From NCBI GenBank assembly GCA_045599185.1, contig JAZRVO010000015.1, forward strand, positions 124,001 to 188,000: a stretch of 64,000 nt of DNA. Direction: 5' to 3'. The first letter of the stretch is position 1, and the number at the start of each line of letters is the position of its first letter. Of this stretch, positions 26,470 to 34,712 are shown one piece after another. The notes below the pieces were generated by a model that saw only the letters and a list, made by a program, of their open reading frames with translations, ran no database searches and had not been told where the DNA came from. Origin of the DNA: UBA1240 sp045599185 (GTDB taxonomy: Bacteria > Spirochaetota > Spirochaetia > Treponematales > Treponemataceae). The translations under genes were made by a program, and so were the position numbers.

Positions 26470-28176
26470 ATGAACGAATGGCTTAAAAAGCTGTCGGCAC
26501 AGATTAAAGAATTGTGGTCTAAATGGACTGTTGTGCAAAAGGCCATTTTATTTGGAATTGTTCTTGTTATAATTGTAGGGCTTGTTTCGCTTTTGCGCGT
26601 TTCTTCAAGTCCGTCATCAGTTCCACTTATTAGCGGCGTAAACTTTACGGATGCAGAACGCGATACGATTATGATGCGTCTTGCAAAGGATAATGTTGAT
26701 GCCAATGTAAACGCAGCAGGCGTTATTACCGTTAAGGATAAGGCAACTGCACAGCGCATGCGTTCCGTTTTGTGGAATGAAGGTTTGATACCTGACAGAA
26801 CAGACCCTTGGGCACTTTTTGACATGCAGAGCTGGCAGACAACGGACTTTGAACGCAATGTTGATTTGCGCCGTGCCGTTACCGATGCAATTAAAAAGCA
26901 CATTGAATCTTTAGACGTTATTGACAATGCAAACGTTGTAATTACCATTCCGGAACGCCGTACCTTGGGTTCGCAGCAGGAAGACCCTACTGCAAGTATC
27001 GTTTTACGCCCGAAAGTAGGCATAAACCTCGCAGACAACCGTGACACAGTACGCGGCATTCAGTCTTTGGTAATGAAATGTATCAGCGGTTTAACGGCTG
27101 ACAACGTTACGATTTCAGATTCCAACGGTAACATCTTAAACGATTTCACCAACCAGCTGGCTGCTGACAACGTTAACATTACTGAACGCGAACAGGGCGT
27201 TATTAAAAAGCTGGAAGCTAAATACCGTGCAGACATTTTGAACCAGTTGCAGTCAATTTTTGGCGACGACCGTGTACGCGACCTGAACATTAAAATTGAA
27301 ATGGATATGTCAAAACGGTTTGAAGAATCAACCGAACATACTCCAATCGTTATAAAAGCAGACAACCCGGACACCCCTTACGATGACAGTGAACTTGTAG
27401 AATCAATTACGATTTCTTCCGAACAGGTTGACAAGGTATGGAAGGGTACAGGCTACAATCCTGAAGGTCCTGCCGGTGTTGAAGGACAGAATCCTCCTGT
27501 TTATTCAGACATGAGCAACCTTTACGGTGTTTCAGAAGAACACGGCGTTAAGAAGAATCAGGTTGTCAACGAAAAACATGTTTCTTCAGAAAAACGTCCT
27601 TCAATCGACAAGATTTCAGTTTCTGCTGCAATTGATGGTAAATGGGTTATTAAATATAACGAAGACGGTACGCCTGTAGAAAATACAAACGGAACTCTTG
27701 AACGCGAATACATTCCTGTAAGCGCACTTGATTTGGAAAGTGCTACAAGACTTGTTCAGAGTGCCGTTGGTTTCGACCGTTCACGCGGTGACACAGTTTC
27801 AATTGTAAACATCAGCTACGACCGTACTGCCCAGTTCCAGGAAGAAGACAGAGCTTACTTCCGCCAGAAACAGACGAGAACGACAGTATTCTACACCGTT
27901 ACAGGTTTAGTACTGCTGCTTGTAATCTTCATTCTTTACCGCTTGATAAGCCGCGAAATGGAACGCCGCCGCCGCCTGAAGGAAGAAGAACTTATGCGCA
28001 AGCACCAGATGGAACGCGAAGCTGCGCTGCTTGCTGCTGAACAGGCTGGCATGGAAGTTTCAATGTCTGTTGAAGAACGCAGGCGTATGGAATTGCAGGA
28101 AACAGCCCTTACACTTGCCAAGGAACACCCGGAAGATGTTGCCTTGCTTATCCGTACATGGATTATGGAAGAATAG
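26470..28176 (+). CDS. fliF: Flagellar MS-ring protein FliF
   Basis: 568 residues from ATG 26470, chosen over the adjacent in-frame GTG because GGGAGG lies six nt upstream. Two transmembrane helices (about 22-40 and 475-495) flank the periplasmic ring-building motifs, for example PSSVPLISGVNFTDAERD, NVVITIPERRTLGSQQEDPTASIVL and RDLNIKIEMDMSKRFEE. The cytoplasmic tail rich in Arg and Glu (ERRRRLKEEELMRK onward) binds FliG. Base of the flagellar motor and housing for the export gate. Confidence 0.97.
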   Translation: MNEWLKKLSAQIKELWSKWTVVQKAILFGIVLVIIVGLVSLLRVSSSPSSVPLISGVNFTDAERDTIMMRLAKDNVDANVNAAGVITVKDKATAQRMRSVLWNEGLIPDRTDPWALFDMQSWQTTDFERNVDLRRAVTDAIKKHIESLDVIDNANVVITIPERRTLGSQQEDPTASIVLRPKVGINLADNRDTVRGIQSLVMKCISGLTADNVTISDSNGNILNDFTNQLAADNVNITEREQGVIKKLEAKYRADILNQLQSIFGDDRVRDLNIKIEMDMSKRFEESTEHTPIVIKADNPDTPYDDSELVESITISSEQVDKVWKGTGYNPEGPAGVEGQNPPVYSDMSNLYGVSEEHGVKKNQVVNEKHVSSEKRPSIDKISVSAAIDGKWVIKYNEDGTPVENTNGTLEREYIPVSALDLESATRLVQSAVGFDRSRGDTVSIVNISYDRTAQFQEEDRAYFRQKQTRTTVFYTVTGLVLLLVIFILYRLISREMERRRRLKEEELMRKHQMEREAALLAAEQAGMEVSMSVEERRRMELQETALTLAKEHPEDVALLIRTWIMEE

Positions 28177-28179
28177 TGT

Positions 28180-28575
28180 ATGCGCTCAGATGGTTTTATC
28201 AAACAGACATCTAGCCTTTCCGGTAGTGAAAAAGCCGCAATTCTTTTAGGCGAATTAGGCCTGTTCACTACCGAACATTTGATGCGGTATTTTACCGATG
28301 ATGAAATAAAAAAGATAAATCGTGGTTTTGCCAGAATCGGCAGAAACCTTGATGCCAGCGTGGAAAACCTTGTTCTGGAAGAAGCCGTTGCTTTCGGAAT
28401 TTCCAAAAAGCATTTACCCCAAACGGCTTTGTTTACCGGACAGGGTTCTTTCAGCGATGGCAGCACTTATCAGAACGATTATTCTGCCGGGCAAGATGAT
28501 GTTGATTACCAAAGTACCGGTGTTAATACAGACGATTTAGCCCAGGCGATTTCGCAGTGGTTAAGGGAGGAATAA
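28180..28575 (+). CDS. Small FliG N-domain-like protein between fliF and fliG
   Basis: 131 residues. Residues 14-55 (LSGSEKAAILLGELG ... FTDDEIKKINRGFARI) line up with the start of the downstream FliG (LNGKQKAAIFLVSLG ... REDEIETLTCEIARL). The rest is unlike FliG: an acidic, Ser/Gln/Asp-rich tail ending in a short helix, DLAQAISQWLREE. It lacks the EHPQT and torque-helix domains, so it cannot act as a complete switch protein. In FliG this N-terminal domain binds the FliF C-terminus. Inference: a FliF-binding accessory or competitor of FliG. Spacing (three bases after fliF, abutting fliG) shows full operon membership. Confidence 0.75.
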   Translation: MRSDGFIKQTSSLSGSEKAAILLGELGLFTTEHLMRYFTDDEIKKINRGFARIGRNLDASVENLVLEEAVAFGISKKHLPQTALFTGQGSFSDGSTYQNDYSAGQDDVDYQSTGVNTDDLAQAISQWLREE

Positions 28576-29637
28576 ATGGCTAACCAGGCTAATGCAAATA
28601 GTTCAAAAGAAAGCTCGAAGAAAAAAGAGAAAAACTATAAAAATCTTAACGGTAAACAAAAGGCAGCTATTTTCTTAGTTTCGCTTGGTTCAGAAGTTTC
28701 TGCCGAAATTTTCAAGCACCTCCGTGAAGATGAAATTGAAACTTTAACCTGCGAAATTGCCCGTCTTGATTCAGTTGAAGCTGAGTTCAAGGATGCCGTT
28801 CTTGAAGAATTTCAGGAGCTGATGCAGGCACAGAACTTTATTACGTCTGGTGGTATTGATTACGCCCGTGAACTTTTGGAAAAATCCCTCGGTTCACAGA
28901 AAGCAATCGACATTATCAACCGCCTTACAAGTTCCCTTCAGGTTCGTCCGTTCGACTTTATCCGCCGCACTGACCCTGCACATTTGCTGAACTTTATCCA
29001 GCAGGAACACCCCCAGACAATCGCCCTTATTCTGGCATACCTTGAACCTAACAAGGCTTCCATCATTTTGCAGAGCCTTCCTGAAGAAATTCAGAGTGAC
29101 GTTGCCCGGCGTATTGCAACCATGGACCGTACGTCGCCAGACGTTCTGCGTGAAGTTGAACGCGTTCTTGAAAAGAAACTTTCAAGCCTTTCTAGCGAAG
29201 ACTACACGGCCGCCGGTGGTGTTGAATCAATCGTTGAAATCCTCAACCTTGTTGACCGTTCTTCTGAAAAAACCATTATCGAATCTTTGGAAGAAGAAGA
29301 CCCGGACTTGGCAGAAGAAATCAAGAAACGCATGTTCGTATTCGAAGATATTGTTATGCTGGACGACCGTGCCATTCAGAAAGTTATGCGCGAAGTTGAT
29401 ACCCAGGAACTTGCCAAAGCCCTTAAATCGGTTGATACCGAAGTTCAGGACAAAATCTTCCGCAACATGTCTAAACGTGCTGCCCAGATGCTTAAGGAAG
29501 ACATGGAATATATGGGACCAGTCCGCTTGAAAGACGTTGAAGAATCACAGCAGAAAATCGTATCTACGATTCGCCGCCTTGAAGATTCTGGTGAAATTGT
29601 TATTGCACGTTCTGGTGAAGACGAACTTGTTGTATAG
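28576..29637 (+). CDS. fliG: Flagellar motor switch protein FliG
   Basis: 353 residues. All three parts are visible: N-domain LNGKQKAAIFLVSLGSEVSAE, middle domain with the conserved QEHPQTIALILAYL, and C-terminal torque domain with MFVFEDIVMLDDRAIQKVMREVD and the charged LAKALKSV region that meets the stator. AGGGAGGAATAA gives a strong ribosome binding site. Sits on FliF and sets rotor direction. Confidence 0.97.
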   Translation: MANQANANSSKESSKKKEKNYKNLNGKQKAAIFLVSLGSEVSAEIFKHLREDEIETLTCEIARLDSVEAEFKDAVLEEFQELMQAQNFITSGGIDYARELLEKSLGSQKAIDIINRLTSSLQVRPFDFIRRTDPAHLLNFIQQEHPQTIALILAYLEPNKASIILQSLPEEIQSDVARRIATMDRTSPDVLREVERVLEKKLSSLSSEDYTAAGGVESIVEILNLVDRSSEKTIIESLEEEDPDLAEEIKKRMFVFEDIVMLDDRAIQKVMREVDTQELAKALKSVDTEVQDKIFRNMSKRAAQMLKEDMEYMGPVRLKDVEESQQKIVSTIRRLEDSGEIVIARSGEDELVV

Positions 29638-29679
29638 CGGCAGGGTGCAAAATCTTATGCGGTTTTGCTTCCCGCCATC

Positions 29680-29794
29680 AGGTTTTCAAAGTTCAATTGA
29701 AGGAAAATTGAAAGCCTGCCAAAATTAAATATACGGTTTAATCAAACCATAAAAAGGTTGGGTCAGAATTTACGCATTAACGCGCCCTGCCCAA
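29680..29794 (+). other. Three consecutive hairpins between fliG and fliH
   Basis: AGGTTTTCAA (29680) pairs with TTGAAAGCCT (29708); GGTTT pairs with AAACC at about 29735-29748; TTGGGTCAG (29758) pairs with CTGCCCAA (29787) with one bulged T. None has a proper T tract. Probably mRNA processing or stability elements inside the operon, since fliH follows with its own AGGAG. Confidence 0.55.
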
Positions 29795-29818
29795 CGTGTT
29801 GCTAGGAGAATTGCATAA

Positions 29819-30751
29819 ATGGCAAAATCTGTTTTTCGGCCTAATGAATTTACCCCGGTTGCTGACAAAATTATGCTTAAGTTGTCGCACAGTTACGTTG
29901 AAGAAACCCCGGAAGTGGTTGAAGAAACCGAACCTGAATATCAGGGACCAACTGTAGAAGAACTTAAAGCCGAAGCCGATGAGTTTAAGGCAAATTGGGA
30001 AATTGAAAAAAAGCACATGCTTGATGAAGCAAAAGCCGAAGCTGACCGCATAATTAACGAAGCGGAACAGGCTGCTTTTGAAGAAGTTAAGCGTCAAACC
30101 GATCAGGGGCAGGTGCTTAAAAATCAGGCTGCGGCTGAAGCAGAAAAACTTTTGACCGAAGCAAAGGCTGAAGCAGAAGCAATTCTTACCGAAGCAAAGC
30201 AGAACCAGGAAAACATTACAAACAATGCCTATAAAACCGGCTATGAAGAAGGTCACGAAGAAGGCTTTAAGGAAGGCAAGGCCGAAGCAGAACGTCTGGT
30301 AGACCGCCTGCACCTGATGATTGAAAAAATCATGGACAAGCGTGAACAGATTTTAAGCGAAACCGAACAGCAGATTGTTGACCTTGTACTTTTGATGACC
30401 CGCAAGGTTGTTAAAGTTATTTCAGAAAACCAGCGCAACGTAGTTATGTCCAACATTGTTCATGCCTTGCGCAAGGTAAAAGGCCGCGGTGACGTTTTGA
30501 TTCACGTAAACATGGCAGAACTTGCCCTTACTTCTGAACATACAAAAGAATTCCTTTCTTCAGTTGAAAATGTTAAGAACATTACCATTGTTGAAGATTC
30601 TGCTGTTGATAAGGGCGGATGTATCATTGAAACCGACTTCGGTTCAATTGATGCACGCATTTCAAGCCAGTTAAGCGAACTTGAACAGAAAATTCTTGAA
30701 ATTTCACCGGTTAAATCAAGCGTAAAACCAACCATTCCAACAGAAGGCTAG
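29819..30751 (+). CDS. fliH: Flagellar assembly protein FliH
   Basis: 310 residues. Glu/Ala-rich coiled coil (about 40-150) followed by a YKTGYEEGHEEGFKEGKAEAE glycine-repeat stretch and a C-terminal domain with VLLMTRKVVKVI and GGCIIETDFGSIDARISSQL, typical of FliH/YscL proteins. It binds and restrains the FliI ATPase and docks it at the export gate. The next gene is fliI, five bases downstream. Confidence 0.93.
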   Translation: MAKSVFRPNEFTPVADKIMLKLSHSYVEETPEVVEETEPEYQGPTVEELKAEADEFKANWEIEKKHMLDEAKAEADRIINEAEQAAFEEVKRQTDQGQVLKNQAAAEAEKLLTEAKAEAEAILTEAKQNQENITNNAYKTGYEEGHEEGFKEGKAEAERLVDRLHLMIEKIMDKREQILSETEQQIVDLVLLMTRKVVKVISENQRNVVMSNIVHALRKVKGRGDVLIHVNMAELALTSEHTKEFLSSVENVKNITIVEDSAVDKGGCIIETDFGSIDARISSQLSELEQKILEISPVKSSVKPTIPTEG

Positions 30752-30756
30752 GGCTT

Positions 30757-32094
30757 ATGCCGACACTTTTTGACAAATACATCGAAAGTATTGAACAAAC
30801 CGAAACTATTCTCTACAACGGAACTGTAACAAGGGTTCGTGGCATGCTGATAGAAAGCCACGGCCCTCAGTCCGTTATTGGCGAAATTTGTCATATCATC
30901 ATTCCAAGTACAGGCGAATCAATTACCGCAGAAGTAATTGGATTGAACCAGACAACCGTACAGCTTATGGCTTTTGGCGAAACAAAAGGCATAGAAATTG
31001 GTGCAAAAGTTGTCGCATCGGGTTCAATCCTTAAGGTTGGTGTTGGCAAGCAGCTTTTGGGACGTGTCCTTGACTGCATGGGCAAGGCTGCCGACGGTAA
31101 AGCGGACATAATTCCTGAAAGTTTTTATCCTGCAATCGCAAGCCCGCCCGACCCGATGAGCCGCCGTTCAATTAAAAACCGTGTGGTAACCGGCGTTCGC
31201 GCCATCGATTCCCTTCTGGCTGTTGGTGACGGTCAGCGCCTTGGCATTTTTGCAGGTTCAGGCGTTGGTAAATCTACCCTTTTGGGCATGATTGCGCGCA
31301 ACACAAGCGCCGACGTTAACGTAATTGCCTTAATTGGTGAACGCGGCCGCGAAGTTATAGACTTTATTGAACGCGATTTGGGAGAAGAAGGCTTAAAGCA
31401 TTCTGTTGTTGTTAGTGCAACTTCGGATCAGTCGCCGCTTTCTCGCATTCGCGGTGCGTACACGGCTACGGCAATTGCAGAATATTTCAGGGATCAGGGA
31501 AAAAGCGTAATGCTGATGTTTGATTCTGTAACGCGTTTTGCAAAAGCCCAGCGCGAAATTGGTCTTGCCATTGGTGAACCTCCAGCCCAGCGTGGTTATA
31601 CGCCAAGCGTTTTTGAAACTTTGCCAAAACTGCTGGAAAGAACCGGCACGAACAAGGAAGGTTCGATAACAGGTTTTTATACCGTTCTTGTTGACGGCGA
31701 CGACATGGATGAACCGATTGCCGATACAGTCCGCGGTATTCTTGACGGGCACATTATTTTAAGCCGCAGTCTTGCACAGTCGCGGCATTATCCTGCAATT
31801 GATGTTCTGTCTTCAATCAGCCGTCTGGCAAACCGTGTAAGCGGTCCGCAAACCAAGCAGGCATGCGATTACGTGCGCCGCCTTATGGCAGTTTATGCTG
31901 AACAGGAAGACCTTATTACTGTTGGCGCGTACCAGAAAGGTTCAAACCCAAAGGTTGATGAAGCAATTGCCGTTCATGACGCAATAAACGAGTTTTTGGA
32001 ACAGGAAGAACTTGAAAAAGTAACTATTGAAGATACAATGCGCAGGCTTGGTGAACTTGCCGGCATTGATATTCCAGAAAGTGAATATAAATAA
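30757..32094 (+). CDS. fliI: Flagellum-specific ATPase FliI
   Basis: 445 residues. F1-beta-like ATPase of the flagellar export apparatus. Walker A GIFAGSGVGKSTLLGMIAR near residue 163, IALIGERGREVIDFIE, Walker B region SVMLMFDSVTRFA, the GEPPAQRGYTPSVFETLPKLLERTG segment and HIILSRSLAQSRHYPAIDVL, as in all T3SS ATPases. Followed by a REP-like element and then fliJ. Confidence 0.97.
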   Translation: MPTLFDKYIESIEQTETILYNGTVTRVRGMLIESHGPQSVIGEICHIIIPSTGESITAEVIGLNQTTVQLMAFGETKGIEIGAKVVASGSILKVGVGKQLLGRVLDCMGKAADGKADIIPESFYPAIASPPDPMSRRSIKNRVVTGVRAIDSLLAVGDGQRLGIFAGSGVGKSTLLGMIARNTSADVNVIALIGERGREVIDFIERDLGEEGLKHSVVVSATSDQSPLSRIRGAYTATAIAEYFRDQGKSVMLMFDSVTRFAKAQREIGLAIGEPPAQRGYTPSVFETLPKLLERTGTNKEGSITGFYTVLVDGDDMDEPIADTVRGILDGHIILSRSLAQSRHYPAIDVLSSISRLANRVSGPQTKQACDYVRRLMAVYAEQEDLITVGAYQKGSNPKVDEAIAVHDAINEFLEQEELEKVTIEDTMRRLGELAGIDIPESEYK

Positions 32095-32126
32095 ATGAGG
32101 CTGTAAAAAGTTTTTTCTTTCTGTTT

Positions 32127-32179
32127 TTCCGAACTTGATTCGGAATCTACGTCAGGTGCTGAAATAAATTCAGCATGAC
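32127..32179. repeat. REP-like double hairpin between fliI and fliJ
   Basis: First arm TTCCGAACTTGATTCGGAA, linker, second arm GCTGAAATAAATTCAGC, then ATGAC. The same two-arm unit recurs between 36 and 44 kb. Here it sits inside the flagellar operon. Confidence 0.85.
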
Positions 32180-32234
32180 AGAGGCAGAAAAAACTTGTTA
32201 TTAAGCCAAAATGAAATTGTAAAGAGCGTATTTT

Positions 32235-32666
32235 ATGAAAAAGTTTCAGTTTACTTTACAGAAGGTGCTTGATTTGCGCCAGTTTACCGAAGATCAGGCA
32301 AAAACAGACCTGGCACAGGCAATAAGCCATGCTGACTATATTAAAGTTCAGCTTGCAGAAGTTGCAGAAAAACGTGCCGCTGCCAATGCGTCGCGGTCTG
32401 GCTGTACCAGCATTGAAGAACATATAGTAATTGAAAACTTTATTACGCGCATGGACGTAAAGAAAGAAACACTTTTGCAGGAACTTGCTCAGGCAGAACT
32501 GATTGTTGAAGAAAAACGCAAGGTTTTTGCCGAAGCAATGAAAGACCGTAAAGTTCTTTCCAACCTTAAGGAAAAAAAATACGCCGAATACCGCAAAGCC
32601 TACTTCAAGATTCAGGACGAAATGGTAGACGACATTACAAGTTCACGTTTTAACATTGCAATGTAA
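32235..32666 (+). CDS. fliJ: Flagellar export chaperone FliJ
   Basis: 143 residues, almost wholly alpha-helical coiled coil, with the family start FQFTLQKVLDLRQFTEDQAK. FliJ sits in the centre of the FliI ring like the gamma subunit of F1. Last gene of the flagellar run; a strong terminator follows. Confidence 0.9.
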   Translation: MKKFQFTLQKVLDLRQFTEDQAKTDLAQAISHADYIKVQLAEVAEKRAAANASRSGCTSIEEHIVIENFITRMDVKKETLLQELAQAELIVEEKRKVFAEAMKDRKVLSNLKEKKYAEYRKAYFKIQDEMVDDITSSRFNIAM

Positions 32667-32680
32667 GCGCAGCTTAGCAA

Positions 32681-32716
32681 AAAAAAGCACTTCAATAAAT
32701 TGAAGTGCTTTTTTTA
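32681..32716. terminator. Bidirectional terminator between fliJ and the kinase gene
   Basis: AAGCACTTCAAT pairs with ATTGAAGTGCTT around AA and is bordered by A and T runs, so it can serve both converging genes. Confidence 0.95.
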
Positions 32717-32736
32717 TGCCCGGCTATGCAAACCGT

Positions 32737-34395
32737 CTAATACTTGTATTCGCTTCCGCCAATAAATTCGCGCAGCAGCGACTGCCCCGGCACAAAATTG
32801 GAAGGAATAGGCGCAAAATTAGACAGGAACTTTAAAAGCCTTGAAGCTTCGGCATATTCTTTTTCCAGCGGCGTTACGCATCGCAAAAGCGGTTCTGCAT
32901 AAACCTTAAGAACGGCAAGCTCATAATCCAGCGCCGTGTTAATCATCAAATCGGCATTGCCCTGAAACGGAAAAATGTGCAGGCGTTCGCCCTTGCGCAC
33001 ATTAGGCCACATGGCAATTGTAGCCGATGCCGATTTTCCCCTGAACTGGGAATCGCGCACAATGCGGCGGATAAGGCGGTTATCGCTGGTAGGTATGCGG
33101 TTATGGTCATCAAGATTAAGCTGGGTTAAGGCCGAAACGTAAATCTTGAACTTAACCGAACTGTCAATAAGTGGCGTTAATTTGTCATTAAGGCCGTGAA
33201 TGCCTTCCAGAATCAAAATATCATTTTCGTTTAGGCGCAGTTTTTTACCCGTAAATTTGCGCTTGCCATCGTTAAAGTCGTAGCCGGGCATGTCAATTTC
33301 CTGCTGGTTAAACAGTTTTATAAGGTTTTCATTCAAAAGCGGAATGTCCAAAGCTTCAAGACACTCGTAGTCGTAATTGCCGAATTCGTCTTTCGGGGTC
33401 TGTTCGCGGCCAACGTAATAATCGTCAAGACTTATAACACGCGGCGTGTAGCCGATAACCTGCAGCTGCTGTGCAAGCTTTTTGGAAGAAGTAGTTTTGC
33501 CCGAACTTGAAGGCCCTGCAATAAGAACAACCTTAACGCCTCCTTTTTTATGAATCATGTCTGCGGCTTCGGCAAAACACTTGTTCTGCATGGTTTCGGT
33601 AATATTGATAAAATCCTTGTAGTTCCGTTCAATAATGTGCTTGTTAAGGTCTGGGGCGCAGGTTACGCCAATAACTTTTCCCCATTCCTTGTAGCGCTTG
33701 TAAACCGAAAAAAGCTTGGGACTGTCTGTATTTTCGTCAAGTTTTTTGGGATTGCCGGAAATAGGGAAACGGAGCATGAAACCCTGACCATATTCTGTAA
33801 GGTCAAAAGTCTGCAATTTGCCGGTGCTGTCCAAAAGCGGCGCAAAGTGAAGGTTAGAAAAACCGGCAAGGGAATTTAAAACAACGCTTGGCGGACACGA
33901 ATAGCGCAGACTTTCGCGGGTTTGAACCATGTTAAGGCGTTCCAGTTCTTCCAGCGCTTCGGCATAGCTAAGGCGCTTCTGCGTAATTTCAAGATTTTGC
34001 TCAACCATAAGTTTCATCTGTGCCTTAAGCTGGGCAATTTCAAAAAGCGTAATGTTTTTTTCAGAATCCATGGTGTAGTAATAGCCGTGCCCCAGACTGT
34101 GGCCAACAATCAGGCGTTTTTCCGGAAAAAGGGTGTGGGCAGCGGCCGCCAGCAGAAAACACAGGGTACGGCGGTAAATTGCTGCACCTTCGTCGCTGGT
34201 TAGTAAAACGGGTTCAACTTTTGCATTAAAATCGATAGGATATGTAAGCTGGCAAATTTCGTTATTTACCCGCACTGCCACAATTGAATCGGCCAAAACG
34301 CAGCTGGCTTTGGCGAGTTCTGACAAAAAGTTTTTTGCCGGTGTAGCTTCGGCAAATTCTATAGATGAATCATCTAAAAATGTAAGCTTAATCAT
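32737..34395 (-). CDS. TGS / tRNA-synthetase-editing-like / uridine kinase fusion protein
   Basis: 552 residues from ATG 34395. Residues 1-60 look like a TGS domain, as in threonyl-tRNA synthetase. Around 75-165 there is a threonyl/alanyl second-additional-domain-like part with HSLGHGYYYTMD. From about 285 an uridine kinase-type P-loop domain follows: LIAGPSSSGKTTSSKKLA (P-loop 294-301), VISLDDYYVGR and ILEGIHGLND. This fusion is known from several bacterial groups as a putative nucleoside kinase; its substrate is not established here. The upstream codons to 34530 are not used: a -10 box lies six nt before this ATG and no ribosome binding site is present. Confidence 0.85.
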   Translation of the reverse strand: MIKLTFLDDSSIEFAEATPAKNFLSELAKASCVLADSIVAVRVNNEICQLTYPIDFNAKVEPVLLTSDEGAAIYRRTLCFLLAAAAHTLFPEKRLIVGHSLGHGYYYTMDSEKNITLFEIAQLKAQMKLMVEQNLEITQKRLSYAEALEELERLNMVQTRESLRYSCPPSVVLNSLAGFSNLHFAPLLDSTGKLQTFDLTEYGQGFMLRFPISGNPKKLDENTDSPKLFSVYKRYKEWGKVIGVTCAPDLNKHIIERNYKDFINITETMQNKCFAEAADMIHKKGGVKVVLIAGPSSSGKTTSSKKLAQQLQVIGYTPRVISLDDYYVGREQTPKDEFGNYDYECLEALDIPLLNENLIKLFNQQEIDMPGYDFNDGKRKFTGKKLRLNENDILILEGIHGLNDKLTPLIDSSVKFKIYVSALTQLNLDDHNRIPTSDNRLIRRIVRDSQFRGKSASATIAMWPNVRKGERLHIFPFQGNADLMINTALDYELAVLKVYAEPLLRCVTPLEKEYAEASRLLKFLSNFAPIPSNFVPGQSLLREFIGGSEYKY

Positions 34396-34401
34396 AGCGC
34401 A

Positions 34402-34430
34402 ATTATAAAGCACAAATTTCCAAAAGTCGA
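34402..34430 (-). promoter_or_regulatory. Promoter placing the transcription start at or near the ATG of the kinase fusion
   Basis: On the minus strand TCGACT (34430-34425), 17-nt spacer, TATAAT (34407-34402), six nt, ATG. Transcription would begin at about the start codon, giving a leaderless mRNA. Confidence 0.6.
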
Positions 34431-34494
34431 ATACTTTGTAAATTATTCGCATTTTGCTGGTAGTTTTTATGAATAGCTGCTGCAAAAAAAATGT

Positions 34495-34520
34495 TATTCC
34501 AAAATAAGTTTGGAATGACA
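34495..34520. repeat. Diverged single REP-like hairpin
   Basis: ATTCCAAA (34496) and TTTGGAAT (34509-34516), followed by GAC. It resembles one arm of the REP-like units with the CCGAAC core changed to CCAAAC. Confidence 0.4.
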
Positions 34521-34640
34521 TTTTTAGCACTTTTCCAACGATTTCTTACAATATGACGGCGTTTTTTACAGCAGATAAAAACAGGTGTTTTATATTTTTT
34601 CAGAACATATATTGGGGCGTGGCGGTTAGTATAAAGGTAC

Positions 34641-34681
34641 AAAAAACTTCGCCAAAGCTTTAGCATTCGCGAAGTTTTTTT
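34641..34681. terminator. Terminator downstream of the Rpn-type gene
   Basis: AAAAAACTTCGC pairs with GCGAAGTTTTTT around a 17-nt loop. A and T runs on both sides allow use on the minus strand for the Rpn gene. Confidence 0.88.
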
Positions 34682-34712
34682 ATTTTATGAATTGTTTATA
34701 AAATAATTGATT

